A DNA stretch of 64,000 nucleotides from Orychophragmus violaceus (Eukaryota > Streptophyta > Magnoliopsida > Brassicales > Brassicaceae): positions 20,463,034 through 20,527,033 of the forward strand of contig CM058231.1 in NCBI GenBank assembly GCA_030180135.1, in the 5' to 3' direction. The notes under the pieces are model-generated. The model was not told the DNA's origin. It worked only from the letters and a program-made list of their open reading frames with translations, and ran no database searches. The position numbers and the translations under genes are program-made. Positions 11,188-21,630 of this stretch are shown in pieces (positions within the stretch are counted from its first letter, which is position 1; every line of letters starts with the position of its first letter).

Positions 11188-12819
11188 AACTGAAATTTAG
11201 AGATAAATAGAGTTTTAGTTATTTAGTTCATAAAAGAGCAATCTTAATAACTTATAAGAAAACTCGCATTGCATTCAAAATTTCTTTGTTTAACCTCATA
11301 AGAATGCAATGATTTCGAGACCCATGTTCGGCTAAATCCAAAGTGGGCCACTGGCCGTCACCCAGAAGTAGCTTTACTTGGTAAGCATACACACAACTAG
11401 TTATATCCAATAACTCTCGGTTGTGAATTGGGCCCAAGGCCCAATACACCAGATGTCTCAAGGCCCGGGACTCCCGATGGCCCAGTCAAGGAAACCAATC
11501 TCTTACAGCCAAATAATCACTAAAGTCTGGGACTCCCAATGAAATTAGTGACTATATACTACTTTACTTACGCAAAAACAGACACCTCACACTGTAAGCC
11601 ATATCTGTAATTGAATAAGCGTTAAGTAGCTGACAAGATTGGGCAAGACATCCAAGCTTGATATTGGTTTTGAGGATTTTAGGTTTTCTTTCCAAAAATA
11701 GAAGATTACTATTTTGGGAAACTTACTTATTTTAAAAACTTTCTAAATTTAGAAACATGCTAAAAATAGAAATTTCTAATTTAATATTTTATTAAAGTTT
11801 TCGGTTGGGTCACAAATTATAGTCCCAATTCTTGGCCCAAGACCACAGAATTCCAATTGGCCCAATAATTTGACATAACCGAGTCGGTTCATTAATTCTG
11901 GTCCAAGACCAAATTAACTACTAAATCCAACTGGTTATTTACTAAACCAGACCAGCTCTAAATTATTTGGTCCAACCAAATCAAACTTAGACCAGCCTTC
12001 GGTTTAGGTTAAAATTCAATTTTGAATTTTAAATCCGGTTTAACCAGAAATTAAATAATACCAATTGTATTAAACAATTTCCAGCAAACCGCGATTTGGG
12101 TTAACCGCTTAAACCATAATTATTAAAGCTTTGAATTGTTTTTGTCTTTAGCTTATAAACAAAAACATAATTGATTGTTTACATTATAAACAAAATCATA
12201 CGATCATGTGAATCAATTATCTTAACAAACTTAACAAATTCGATACGAGACTATCACTAAGGACAAAACGATTTTGAACCTTAATCAACCTATCAAATCG
12301 TTTCATAACATTCACAAAAGGACAAAGCAATTTTGATCGTGACATTAACAAAAGGACAAATTGATTTTGACCTTTTCAAATTCAACAATCAATTCACTTA
12401 TGATCATGAGATCACTTAACAAATCGTTTCAATATATACACATAAAGTCAAAAGCGATTCCACTATACCAATTCAACAATTGATTTATTCAATCACTTAA
12501 AGACAAAAAATGATTTTGACTTATTCCAATCGAATGATAATTAAATCAACAATCGACTTTTACCATGAGACGATATCGATACTCCATTAACGATATTGAC
12601 TTAATTATAAGAACATGCGATTGTCTCACGAACCATTAACCATTCAACATGCGATTGACTTGTTAACAATTCATACAATAAATGATAAATGATCATTCAA
12701 CAAAATCGATTCATACGATTCTAGGTTTTCAAAGTTTCAATCAATTTTATTCATTAAAATCGATTCATCAAACTAATAAACAACCTAGTATGATCCAAAA
12801 AGCAAAAACCTAACAACCT
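11188..12819 (-). other. Copia 5' untranslated region
   Basis: An AT-rich leader of about 1.6 kb between primer site and gag start. It contains repeated short motifs around GATCATGAGA and AAACGATTTTGA (12180-12600), but no coding potential was seen. Confidence 0.6.
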
Positions 12820-12833
12820 GGGCTCTGATACCA
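12820..12833 (-). promoter_or_regulatory. Copia primer binding site
   Basis: On the element strand TGGTATCAGAGCCC lies one base inside the 5' LTR edge. TGGTATCAGAGC is the standard complement of the initiator methionine tRNA 3' end. Confidence 0.95.
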
Positions 12834-12834
12834 C

Positions 12835-13482
12835 TGAAGGATTATGTGTGTTCATCGTGTAATTGTCAGGTTACAACCTAGCACATAATCAACTAGGATC
12901 TAGGTGATTTGCAGTTGAATCATAAACAGATCAGGGTGATTACCTTATGATTGCAGCGGATTGATCAAAGGAACATCGAGATCTGCAAGAGCTGATGATT
13001 ACCGGCTCCTCCTAGGTATCCACACGCTTACAAGCTACTGGATCAGGCTGCTAGACCAAGCTGGAACAACAGAGAGAGAGGAAGACGGCTCAGGTGAAAA
13101 TCGCAGACAAGAAGAAGCCTTAGGGTTTTCTGGCGCCTCCTCTTCCTTATATGGGCCCAAGTAATTAAACTAATGGCTCATTAGGCTTTTGGGCCCAAGG
13201 CCCAAATCAGACAAAAGACTGTCTTTTGTCTGGCCCAATTCTCTGTACAAATACAGTAAATGCCTTGCATCTTACTGTATTAATTCCATTTTAACTTTCC
13301 CGTTTACTATGGTGTGTGACCCTTAGGGATCATACAATACTGGTAATAAGTCCTAAACTTATAGATCATGAGCGGGCTCTAGCAAGTCATCATGATCACC
13401 CAGTATTTATGACTTATGTCTGATCTCGACACTTATCATACTTTCTAGAGATAGTACGGTAGATTTCAGGACATTCCCAACA
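12835..13482 (-). repeat. Copia 5' LTR (right copy)
   Basis: 648 bp, TGAAGG...CCCAACA on the plus strand, about 99.5 percent identical to the left copy by eye. The second GAATC copy follows at 13483-13487. Confidence 0.95.
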
Positions 13483-13487
13483 GAATC

Positions 13488-13708
13488 CTGTTGCTGATGT
13501 CGTCGAACCTGCCAAGAGAGCGAAAACGAAGTCTGTGAAAGCAGTGGTTACAGACAAAGATGACCACCCGGCTAAGCTTACCAATCAGACTGCGGTTGAT
13601 GATGGGGTTAGTCTCCAAAACCTTCAAACTATGAATACAAATAAGGAAAAGAAAGCTGAGCCTAAGAGAAGTACCAGACTTCAGGAGAAATCCCTCAAGG
13701 GGAAGTAG
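13488..13708 (+). CDS. DUF1985-Ulp1 gene, continuation of the split exon
   Basis: After the right LTR and its GAATC, the frame resumes as PVADVVEPAKRAKTKSV. It stays open through another basic, lysine-rich stretch and RSTRLQEKSLKGK to a TAG at 13706. Frame and composition match the exon before the Copia element. I could not find the splice that joins this part to the next exon at 13951, so either an unseen donor lies upstream of the TAG or the coding sequence ends here. Confidence 0.65.
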
Positions 13709-13950
13709 CCTTCTTAGCAGTATGAGTAATCTTGATTGTAAAAACATGAGCATGACCGAGTTTGTTTTATTTCCCCCTTGTTATTGTATCTGCTCTGAAC
13801 TTGGATCACTGGCATTAGACTTATATCAATATTTCGTTTGGTGTGATTTTAGGTCGGGATTCTGTTTTAATAATGTATTTTGGTTACCAGATTTCTATGG
13901 CAGTCTGGTTTGGATTTTGTTTAACACGGGTTGCTAAATTGTATATGCAG

Positions 13951-15397
13951 AGTCTACCCGAGAGCACAGATCCAAGTGTGTTGGTCGTTACACAGTCGGC
14001 CACGGCATAAACTTCAATGCTACGCAGAGGTTTAAGCAGGATACTAAGCAGGCAGCAGCTGAAATTTTAATGCAAGCGAAGGCTAAAGAGGTTAAGCAGA
14101 AGGAGAAGGTGAAGACTCCAATTAAACCTGTTGTCCAAGCACAGGTTACACCGGGATATAACCCTTGTGCTGCTATCACCAAGATGCAAGTGAAGGCACT
14201 TAATGATTACAACAAAAGACAGCCGTATGTCTTAACACTCTTAACTAGACGAGTAAGTTGTATGCCTAATCTCTACACTAATTGTCTAACAAGCGTATTG
14301 TTCTTTGTAGGGGTTATCCGATTAGGAAAGTGAACACTTCACTCCAATGGTATTATGATCTTCGCACTCCAAAGGAATGGCTGCATGACACGGTCAGTAT
14401 GACTTCAATGGTTGTGAATTAAGAATTCGATTCCAATAAATCTGGTTGTATATTCAGACTTCCTAAGAAGTCTGGTTGTATATTCAGACTTCCCAATAAG
14501 TTGCCTGTATATTCAGACTTCCCAATAAATCTGGTTGTATATTCAGACTTCCCAATAAATCTGGTTGTATATTCAGACTCCTCAGAATTCCTAATCTAAT
14601 GTGGTTGTGTATCCAGACTTCCTAAGGAGTCTGGTTGTGTTTTTTTTTTTTATATTAACACATTTCTTGTCTTGATGCAGCATATTGATGCCGGGATTGA
14701 TCTGTTAAGGCTTCGTCAACAGAGCCATCCAGAATGGTTCAGGAGCGATAGGATATGCTTCATTGACACACTCCTTCAGGCACTGTGGCGTCAACACTAT
14801 CCAGAATTTATTAAGAGCGGTGAGGGAGAGAATGGATCAGCCACAACTAGAATGCTTCCTCCTGGTTGTTTTGATTACTTCACTGGTGATCTTCCCGTGT
14901 TCTGCAAATCAAAGAAGCCTTGGGGGCTGGAAATTGATGAGATCTACACCGCACTCCACATGGGCGGAAATCATTGGGTAGCAATTATGATTTCTATCAC
15001 GGGAAGGCACGTAACAGTCTGGGACAGCATCCTTTCTGGGAAGACTGATGAGGCGGTCGGAGCGGCAGTGGCACCAATCTGTGAGATGTTTCCTTATGCG
15101 ATGCACGTCTTGGCCCCAGCTGCAGATGGATGGCCTTATGCCTTGGATCGTTACACCTTCTCGATTGACAGGAGCAAAGATCTTCCCCAAAATCAGCAAA
15201 CGGGTGACTGTGGAGTGTACTGCTTGAAGTACATCGAGTTCCATTCACTAGGAATGCCGTGGCCAAAGTATCTCTGTGATAGGAACATCAAGCAGATCAG
15301 AGACAGGCTAGCTTTTGACATCATGTATGAACTCGGGAGAACTGGTGAAGAAGGAGAACGTACGGAGTATGCATTGCTGGACATCTATGGAAAGTAA
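13951..15397 (+). CDS. Ulp1-type (C48) cysteine protease exons of the VANDAL-like element
   Basis: Likely exons are 13951-14252 (after ATATGCAG), about 14311-14392 and 14681-15397 (after GATGCAG). The last exon carries the C48 protease domain. HWVAIMIS supplies His (about 14972), VWDS supplies Asp, QQTGDCGVYC supplies Gln and the nucleophile Cys (about 15209), so the catalytic set is present. Ulp1-family enzymes cleave SUMO or related modifiers; in transposons the role is unknown. The small exon's acceptor is uncertain (14311 or an alternative at about 14295). Placement right after the DUF1985 exons says this is one fused gene, as in other Ulp1-carrying MULEs. Confidence 0.75.
14447..14640. 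repeat. about 36 bp intronic tandem repeat with CAGACTTC
   Basis: About five units of TTGTATATTCAGACTTCC plus AATAAATCTGG lie in the intron before the protease exon. They are TCAGAC/GTCTGG sites expanded in tandem. Confidence 0.85.
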
Positions 15398-15649
15398 TAG
15401 ACTTCTGATATCTTCTCCATATCTTTTGGACTCTCAAACACTGGATTATTGCATACATTTTCCCTATTTTCTTTTGCTGGTGTAAGGAACACAAATCCAT
15501 CTTTTGGTGTGCTTGTTTATTTTTGTAACACACTTAAGCACTAATCCTAGTTATGTTTATTACTACGCTTGGTGAAATGGAACCCAAACAATTGAGACAA
15601 GTTTAAAAATCAGACTTCTGAAATACCATCATTACTACGTCAGACTTCG

Positions 15650-16497
15650 GAACCCAAACAATGAACCCTAAAAAAATATCAGACTTCACTGAATTCCTAA
15701 TTTAAATCAGACTTCAATGAACCACAAATATATCACACTTCATTACACCCTAAAACTTATCAGGCTTCACTGATACCACGTTTCAGACTTCAAGCATTTC
15801 TAGTCAGCCCCAGGGTGTGGAAAATCCCAAACAATGAACCCTAAAAAATATCAGACTTCACTGAATTCCTAATTTAAATCAGACTTCAATGAACCACAAA
15901 TATATCACACTTCATTACACCCTAAAACTTATCAGGCTTCACTGATACCACGTCTCAGACTTCAAGCATTTCTAGTCAGCCCCAGGGTGTGGAAAATCCC
16001 AAACAATGAACCCTAAAAAATATCAGACTTCACTGAATTCCTAATTTAAATCAGACTTCAATGAACCACAAATATATCACACTTCATTACACCCTAAAAC
16101 TTATCAGGCTTCACTGATACCACATTTCAGACCTCAAGCATTTCTAGTCAGCCCCAGGGTGTGGAAAATCCCAAACAATAAACCCTAAAAAATATCAGAC
16201 TTCACTGAATTCCTAATTTAAATCAGACTTCAATGAACCACAAATATATCACACTTCATTACACACTAAAACTTATCAGGCTTCACTGATACCACATTTC
16301 AGACCTCAAGCATTTCTAGTCAGCCCCAGGGTGTGGAAAATCCCAAACAATAAACCCTAAAAAATATCAGACTTCACTGAATTCCTAATTTAAATCAGAC
16401 TTCAATGAACCATAAATATATCACACTTCATTACACCCTAAAACTTATTAGGCTTCACTGATACCACATTTAAGACTTCAAGCATTTCTAGTCAGCC
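15650..16497. repeat. 172-173 bp tandem repeat between convergent genes
   Basis: About five copies. The marker ACAATGAACC/ACAATAAACC recurs at 15658, 15831, 16003, 16175 and 16347. Each unit has four or five CAGACTTC-like motifs. The end of each unit (TAGTCAGCCCCAGGGTGTGG) is a diverged copy of the transposase 3' end (TAGTCAGCCTCAGTGTGTGG, 16488-16507), so the array grew from the gene's terminal codons and 3' flank. Confidence 0.9.
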
Positions 16498-19090
16498 TCA
16501 GTGTGTGGACAATTAGGTTGTTTGTGGCCTGGTTGTCTACAATTCGAACAGCAATATTGCTTGTGCAGTTTCCGCGGTTTACTGCCCTTCTTCTTGGCGA
16601 TTTCTAGCATAGATTGCCACCTTGACTTCTTTTGTCTTCCAGGCTTCCGCCTCTCTTCCGGCGGAAGGACACGCACGTTGTCATGACCAGCTGTGCCTTT
16701 TAAATCCTTTGGTAAGATGTTGCGAGAGTATGCAGCGTACAAGTAGTCCGTTCTGTAAGATGGACATACAAGGGTAGAAATGTGTAGCTCAAGTTCCGGT
16801 GCAGCGCATATGGCATGTGAGCAAGGTATCTTTTCGTAATCCCAAACACCACATTCACACGTATGATGTTCCAAATCGACAACAAAATCCCTATGTCCTC
16901 CCTTAACAACAAACTGATACGTATCCACGCGTTCTGCCGTCATCATATCTGCATAATATTCACGAATAGCCAGCAAATATTCAACTCCTCTGCTAAATGT
17001 TGTTGAGAGACTCATTGCATCTAGCCGCCTTTTACAAAACCACGTCCCTAGTTTCTCTTGTATAAACTCTAAAAGGAAAGATATGGGATATCCTTTTGCC
17101 TTCTTAACTGCGGAGTTTATAGATTCAGCAATGTTGCTCGTCTTTATGTTGTACCTGTCTCCAACAATTCGAAAGAGGTTTACACAAGTAAGAACTAGAA
17201 AGTATTAAGAAAAACCATACGATTTCAGACTTCTTCTGTCGTCTGGTATATACTCAGACAGCAGGAGAAGTCTGATAATAGTATCAGACATCAATAGAAG
17301 TCGATGACGAAAATATTAAGTCTGACACTTATTGTCATACCGCACAAGTACCTGTCTCCGCCGAAATGGACGCGTGACCATAGCCTCACATCCGCCTCCT
17401 CCAGGTAATCAGCAAGTTCAGGATTTACCGCTCGTATGGAAGCCATGTTTCGGTCAAAATCGTAAATCGTATATGCGTAAGCCGCGTTTTTCACTAAGTA
17501 CAGAAGATGTTTTCCCCTGAACTTGGTAACTATGTTATTTTGTAGATGGTAATAGCATATCCCTCGTTGTGCCCAAGGGAAAACTGCTTCACACGCATTC
17601 TTGATAGACTCGCATCTATCCGAGACTATGACCAAAGGATATTGGTCTGAGATGCATTCTTTCAGCTTTGTGAAAAACCATTCCCACGAGTCATCATTCT
17701 CAGAGTCTACAATTCCGATGGCCAACGGAAATATTTGAAAATTTCCGTCTTGTGCGGCCGCCACTAGCATAACACCCCCATACTTTCCATTAAGATGAGT
17801 ACCATCCACCACAATGACTCTTCTAAGAAACGTAAACCCATATATGGAAGCTCCAAATGCTATAAATAGATATTTAAATCTATTCTTCTCATCTAGTTCA
17901 AGAGCAGTTACTGTTCCCGGGTTGGTTTGCCTGATTCCATGCAAAAAAGAAGGAAGTCTCTCGTACCCATCCTCCGCTGTTCCTCTCACAATCTTTTGAG
18001 CATGTAACAATGCTCTGTATGCGGTTGTGTAGCTCAGCCTAATCCCAAACTGCTTCTTCATTGATACTTTAACATGCTTTGGTGTTATACCCTCAATTAT
18101 ACCAAAAGATTCAGTAAACAACCAACCAATATAAACTGGAGTATAACGTTTGCGCGTAGACATCCGGTCCACCATCGAACATGTATGGGTTTTTGAATAG
18201 CTCATCACCCAATACTTGTTTGGTTCGCTCTTCACACATGCTCGAACCATCCACTTGCATCCTTCCACACGACATTTAGCCACAAAACGTGTCTTGTCAG
18301 ACTTCTCAGTCATGAATGCGAATTTCTTCAATATCGCCGTCAAACGTATCTCTGATATTAGGTCATCTTTGCTATCAAAACACTTATGGAGAAAGATACC
18401 CTCAGACAAGTCCCTTTTGCCACCCCACCGTTTACTAGTATCCTCCAACTCATATTTCTTATAATCTTCATCTTCTTCCACATCTACATCTTCATGTTTC
18501 ACTTTCCCATATAAGCTATAATCATCATCGTCATGGTAAGCCTCAGCGTGTTTCCTGAAAACATTTTCAGGCACATCCAAATTTCCAACACCATCGTTTC
18601 CACCACCATCGTTTCCACCACCACCACAAACAGAATCATCCGAGATTGAGTCCACATCTTCCTCATCCTTGACTTCATCATCTACGTCATCTTCGTCCAC
18701 ATCTTCAACTTCAACTTCAACTTCATATTTTTCATCACAATTCACCGCATCATCAACTTCCATAGCGGATCGGCTCGAGACACAAAGACGGATTAAATGC
18801 GTATTAGCTAACTCGACCATGCTCCTTACTTTTCTATCATTTGTGACATAAACCGGAGGGCTATCCGGATCCATTAGTTTCAAGAGTGCTTCCGGCAATT
18901 GATATGATAACACCACCAACTCGGTTGTCCTGTCCAGCATATAATCATCTTGTACAATCTCAACAAGTTCTTGATGTGTAGAACCATGGCGCAAAGTGAT
19001 AAACCGCCCTCCTTTCACCTTATCAACCACAAAATGCCAAATCTGGTCTCTCACGACCCATTCACCAAAGTTAACAGGTAACTGAACCAT
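16488..19090 (-). CDS. MuDR-type (MULE) transposase of the VANDAL-like element
   Basis: Exons 19090-17352 and 17154-16488 join at GGAGACAG/G-TAC (intron GTACTT...GACAG, in frame), giving about 801 residues. From the N terminus: a unique domain; an acidic run (about 110-215); a MuDR DNA-binding domain (LHKCFDSKDDL ... CKWMVRACV ... THTCS); the MULE transposase core with Asp in VIVVDGTHLNGKYGG (about residue 429), Asp in VIVSDRCESI (about 491) and CYYH; a SWIM zinc finger (CECGVWDYEKIPCSHAIC); and a C-terminal CX2CX4HX4C knuckle. The start at 19090 follows an ATACAG acceptor. A donor at 20249 suggests a 5' UTR intron full of palindromes. The frame is open throughout, so the protein may be active. 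Confidence 0.9.
17155..17351 (-). other. transposase intron
   Basis: GT-AG intron bounded by GACAG/GTACTT and GGAGACAG/GTAC. It includes several CAGACTTC palindromes (about 17222-17305). Confidence 0.75.
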
Positions 19091-19139
19091 TATCTGTATA
19101 AACAAACACATATAAACCACATTAGAGATCTTTTGGTTA

Positions 19140-20125
19140 AAGCCAGACTTCTTGGCGAAGTCTGATGCAATTCGCTATCTTGCCAATATTATTCAAAAAT
19201 TGATTTAAAAATAATTACCATATATAACAATGTAAAACTAACGCAGGAGGAACATATAAAACTAACACACATGTACATTTATAAAATTTAAAATCAGCGA
19301 AATTAATCACAAATATAAAATAAAATGCATTTTTTAAGTTTTTAACATTTCAGACGGCTATAGCTGTCTGTTAAAAGTGAAACCAGACCTCTATGGCTGT
19401 CTGAAAAAGGGGTATTTTTGCAATTGAAATCGAAATGTCAGACAGCGTCAGCTGTCTGCTTTGGAAATTTTGTCAGACATCTTATGAAGTCTGAAAAAAA
19501 AAGGGTAGTTTTGCAATTGAATTTGAAATGTCAGACTTCTTAAAGAAGTCTGAAACCTTTCAGACTTCTCGGGGAAGTCTGACAAGTAGTCGAGGGTAGT
19601 TTTGCAATTGATTTTGAAATGTCAGACTTCAACAAGAAGTCTGAAAACTTTCAGACAGCTTGAGCTGTCTGACAAAATTTTCAGACAGCTATGGAAGTCT
19701 GACATAAAACATCGCATTTACGGTTTTTATCCATCGTTGACCAAAATTCGGATTTTCAGATGTCTATAGCCGTCTGGCAAAAGTTTAGAATTTCAGATGT
19801 CTATAGCCGTCTGATACTTTTTTTGCTTATTTTCAGACAGCTTTAGATGTCTGATGATTTTTTCGCTAATCCTGGTCAACATCTGAAAATTTGGGTCAAT
19901 TGCTATTTCCACCCCTCCTTTTTGTCAGACATCGGATTCCGTCTGACAAAAAGTCAACAATCGGTCAATTTTTTGCCAGACAACATAAGAAGTCTGACGA
20001 AAAAATCAAATTACAATCAATTGCAAATCTACCCTTTTCTTATTTAGACTTTTTAGTGAAGTCTGATTTTTTTTTTTTTTTTTGCAAAGGATTTTGACAG
20101 ACCTCTATAGAGGTCTGGCAATTGA
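19140..20125. repeat. Dense cluster of TCAGAC-N10/11-GTCTGA palindromes
   Basis: About 17 palindromes in under 1 kb, for example near 19142, 19383, 19438, 19473, 19530, 19559, 19619, 19651, 19680, 19832, 19924, 19975 and 20096. The half sites are TCAGAC and GTCTGA, with a 10 or 11 bp spacer that is often itself palindromic (TTCATATGAA). Another lies at 20590-20613. A second shared block, TTTTGCAATTGA, recurs between them. The cluster lies in the presumed 5' UTR intron of the transposase gene. It fits a dimeric DNA-binding protein with half sites one helical turn apart. Confidence 0.9.
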
Positions 20126-20758
20126 AAGTCAATTGCAAAACTACCCTCACGTTGACCATATTGAAGTTTACGAAAAAAGATAAGACATAAACGGCAGACT
20201 GAAAGTACAATTCAGATCTGAAAATCGACGATATGAAAAAAATTCTTACCAATGTCCGTTTTTAGTTTGTTCTTAGCCTCGACGATTTCCCAGAACGTCT
20301 AATATCACCGGAAACACGAATCCGAGGCTTGTTTAGCTGTTTTTATAAGATGATACACGATTTCGCAACTTTTGAATCGAAAAATCAAAGGGGAAAAGGG
20401 AGAAATCGGTCGGGATAACGTCCAAGCTCTATTCTTGAGCTTTAATTGAGCTTTAATGGTGGCAAAATGAGCTGGATTACACATTAACTCGTCGGCGATG
20501 GTGGGTGTCGTGGTTGTTGAGCATTGATGGTGATGGCATTTTCGTGAATATCCAAACAAATTTCGGGCCCTTTTGTCTTTTACCTAAAATGTCAGACTTC
20601 ATATGAAGTCTGACGATGGCATTCTCGTGAATAACTAAGATAACTAAGGGGATAAATTAGCGCGAGAGAGGAAGGAGAGGGCCGAGGGTATAATCAGGGT
20701 TGACTTCAATTTCAGGGGCTTGGACGTTAGAATAGCTGGATAACTTAAGATACATCAC

Positions 20759-20830
20759 TTGTTATTATATCTAGATACATTAAGATGGTATAATTTATAA
20801 ATTAAGATACATCACTTGTTATTATATCTA
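20759..20830. repeat. Right junction with 57 bp local tandem duplication
   Basis: ACATCACTTGTTATTATATC occurs twice 57 bp apart (about 20753 and 20810), where intact SPH units have one copy. The right-hand target duplication candidate is 20759-20768. Unit 2 repeats the same structure at about 24720-24790. Confidence 0.7.
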
Positions 20831-21591
20831 GATACATCACTTAACAATATAGCTTTTATTATAAATTAAGATGGTATTTCTCCAAGATTCAGTTGTTTTC
20901 ATCAAAAATTTTAAATGTATATAAAAAATTAATATTTTTAAAAAAGAACCAATAATAAAGTAATAAATAATAGTGAAACACAAAATATAAAACTCATAAA
21001 ATTTTTGCTTAAAAAATTGCAAAACATCTAAAAATAACCAAATAAAAATTCGACCACATTAGCAGATAGATTAGCACAGAGTGCAAGTCTCAGACCGTCA
21101 TATACAATCCACGTTGGACCGGAGTCACCAAGTTGGATTAGTAAAAGATTGGTTTATTTTATGTATCTTATTGACAAAAAAAAAATTCTACCACATCTTA
21201 TAGAATAAGATTGAGTATTTTTTATTTGTTACTTTCAAAATACAAAGCTTCATATTTTGTGTCCACATTATTACTTTTAAATTCATTTATGTCATTATTT
21301 GACTATGCTTCAGAAATTTAAAACACACTACACATATATGAGCCATAGACAAATAGCGTAAATCCTTAATTGTCGGTATTACAATATTTGGTAAGTTATT
21401 ATAACCCATTGAAATTTGTAGGAATGTGAAAAAATTGGGCTTAAAATTTAAAATGTGAAATGGGGCCTAAGGTAAATGTTTTGTTTTTTACATATCAAGC
21501 ACGGCTCTGGTCAAAAGTATGTCGTAGTCAAACACTAATATATTGGAAATAATTTATGATTATGTATAGAAAGTTTATATGGTATACATTC

Positions 21592-21630
21592 CCTTGGTAT
21601 ACATTACATATGGTATATGGTATACAAGCA
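21592..21630. other. 39 bp filler at the duplication junction
   Basis: This short stretch belongs to neither unit. It is built of GGTATACATT, ATATGGTATA and GGTATACA pieces that copy the adjacent end of unit 1 (ATATGGTATACATTC). Templated filler of this kind is a mark of polymerase-theta-type end joining. Confidence 0.75.

Larger units (their letters stand above)
6291..13482 (-). mobile_element. Ty1/Copia LTR retrotransposon, nested, young LTRs but dead pol
   Basis: This 7192 bp element has two 648 bp LTRs, GAATC duplications, an initiator-Met-tRNA type primer site next to the right LTR and a polypurine tract next to the left LTR, so it reads on the minus strand. The gag ORF is open (11187-10297). 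The pol region (about 10290-7000) is broken by many stops and shifts. The LTRs differ at only three sites that I can see. The contrast suggests a non-autonomous copy mobilised in trans. Confidence 0.95.
634..20758 (+). mobile_element. VANDAL-like Mutator element with zf-GRF, DUF1985-Ulp1 and transposase genes
   Basis: This is a roughly 20.1 kb element (about 12.9 kb without the nested Copia). It carries two rightward genes (zf-GRF; DUF1985 plus C48 protease) and a convergent MuDR-type transposase gene. Long terminal inverted repeats are not visible. The two ends share only a short imperfect block, CCCCTGAATTTGAA on the left and CCCCTGAAATTGAA on the right, read inward. Absence of clear TIRs, a MULE transposase and a DUF1985/Ulp1 gene together match the VANDAL (non-TIR MULE) group of Arabidopsis. 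Non-coding parts are full of TCAGAC/GTCTGA palindromes, which stop at the element borders. The right boundary is good to about 20 bp. Confidence 0.75.
17663..21591. repeat. Tandem segmental duplication, unit 1
   Basis: 3929 bp almost identical to 21631-25553. It spans the 5' two thirds of the transposase gene, its upstream region, the element's right end and about 0.8 kb of SPH flank. About a dozen substitutions plus a 6 bp indel were seen over nearly 4 kb. Because host flank is included, this is a segmental duplication, not a second transposition. Confidence 0.95.

Noticed and set aside
13951..15397. Host SUMO protease (ULP1/ESD4 type)
   Set aside because: It follows DUF1985 exons within a MULE and shares the element's intronic motif, so it is a transposon protease.
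15650..16497. Centromeric satellite because of the 172 bp period
   Set aside because: The unit derives from the adjacent transposase 3' end and carries the element's own motif; it does not look like the known Arabidopsis 178 bp repeat.
18216..18851. Plus-strand Ser/Thr-rich ORFs and their duplicates at 22184-22819
   Set aside because: Antisense shadows of the transposase acidic region.
19140..20125. CRISPR array
   Set aside because: Palindromes are spaced irregularly, spacers are 10-11 bp inside the sites, and the context is a plant transposon.
20305..20559. 84-residue minus ORF (and copy at 24266) as an extra gene
   Set aside because: It overlaps the presumed transposase leader and has no recognisable domain; possibly an upstream ORF at best.
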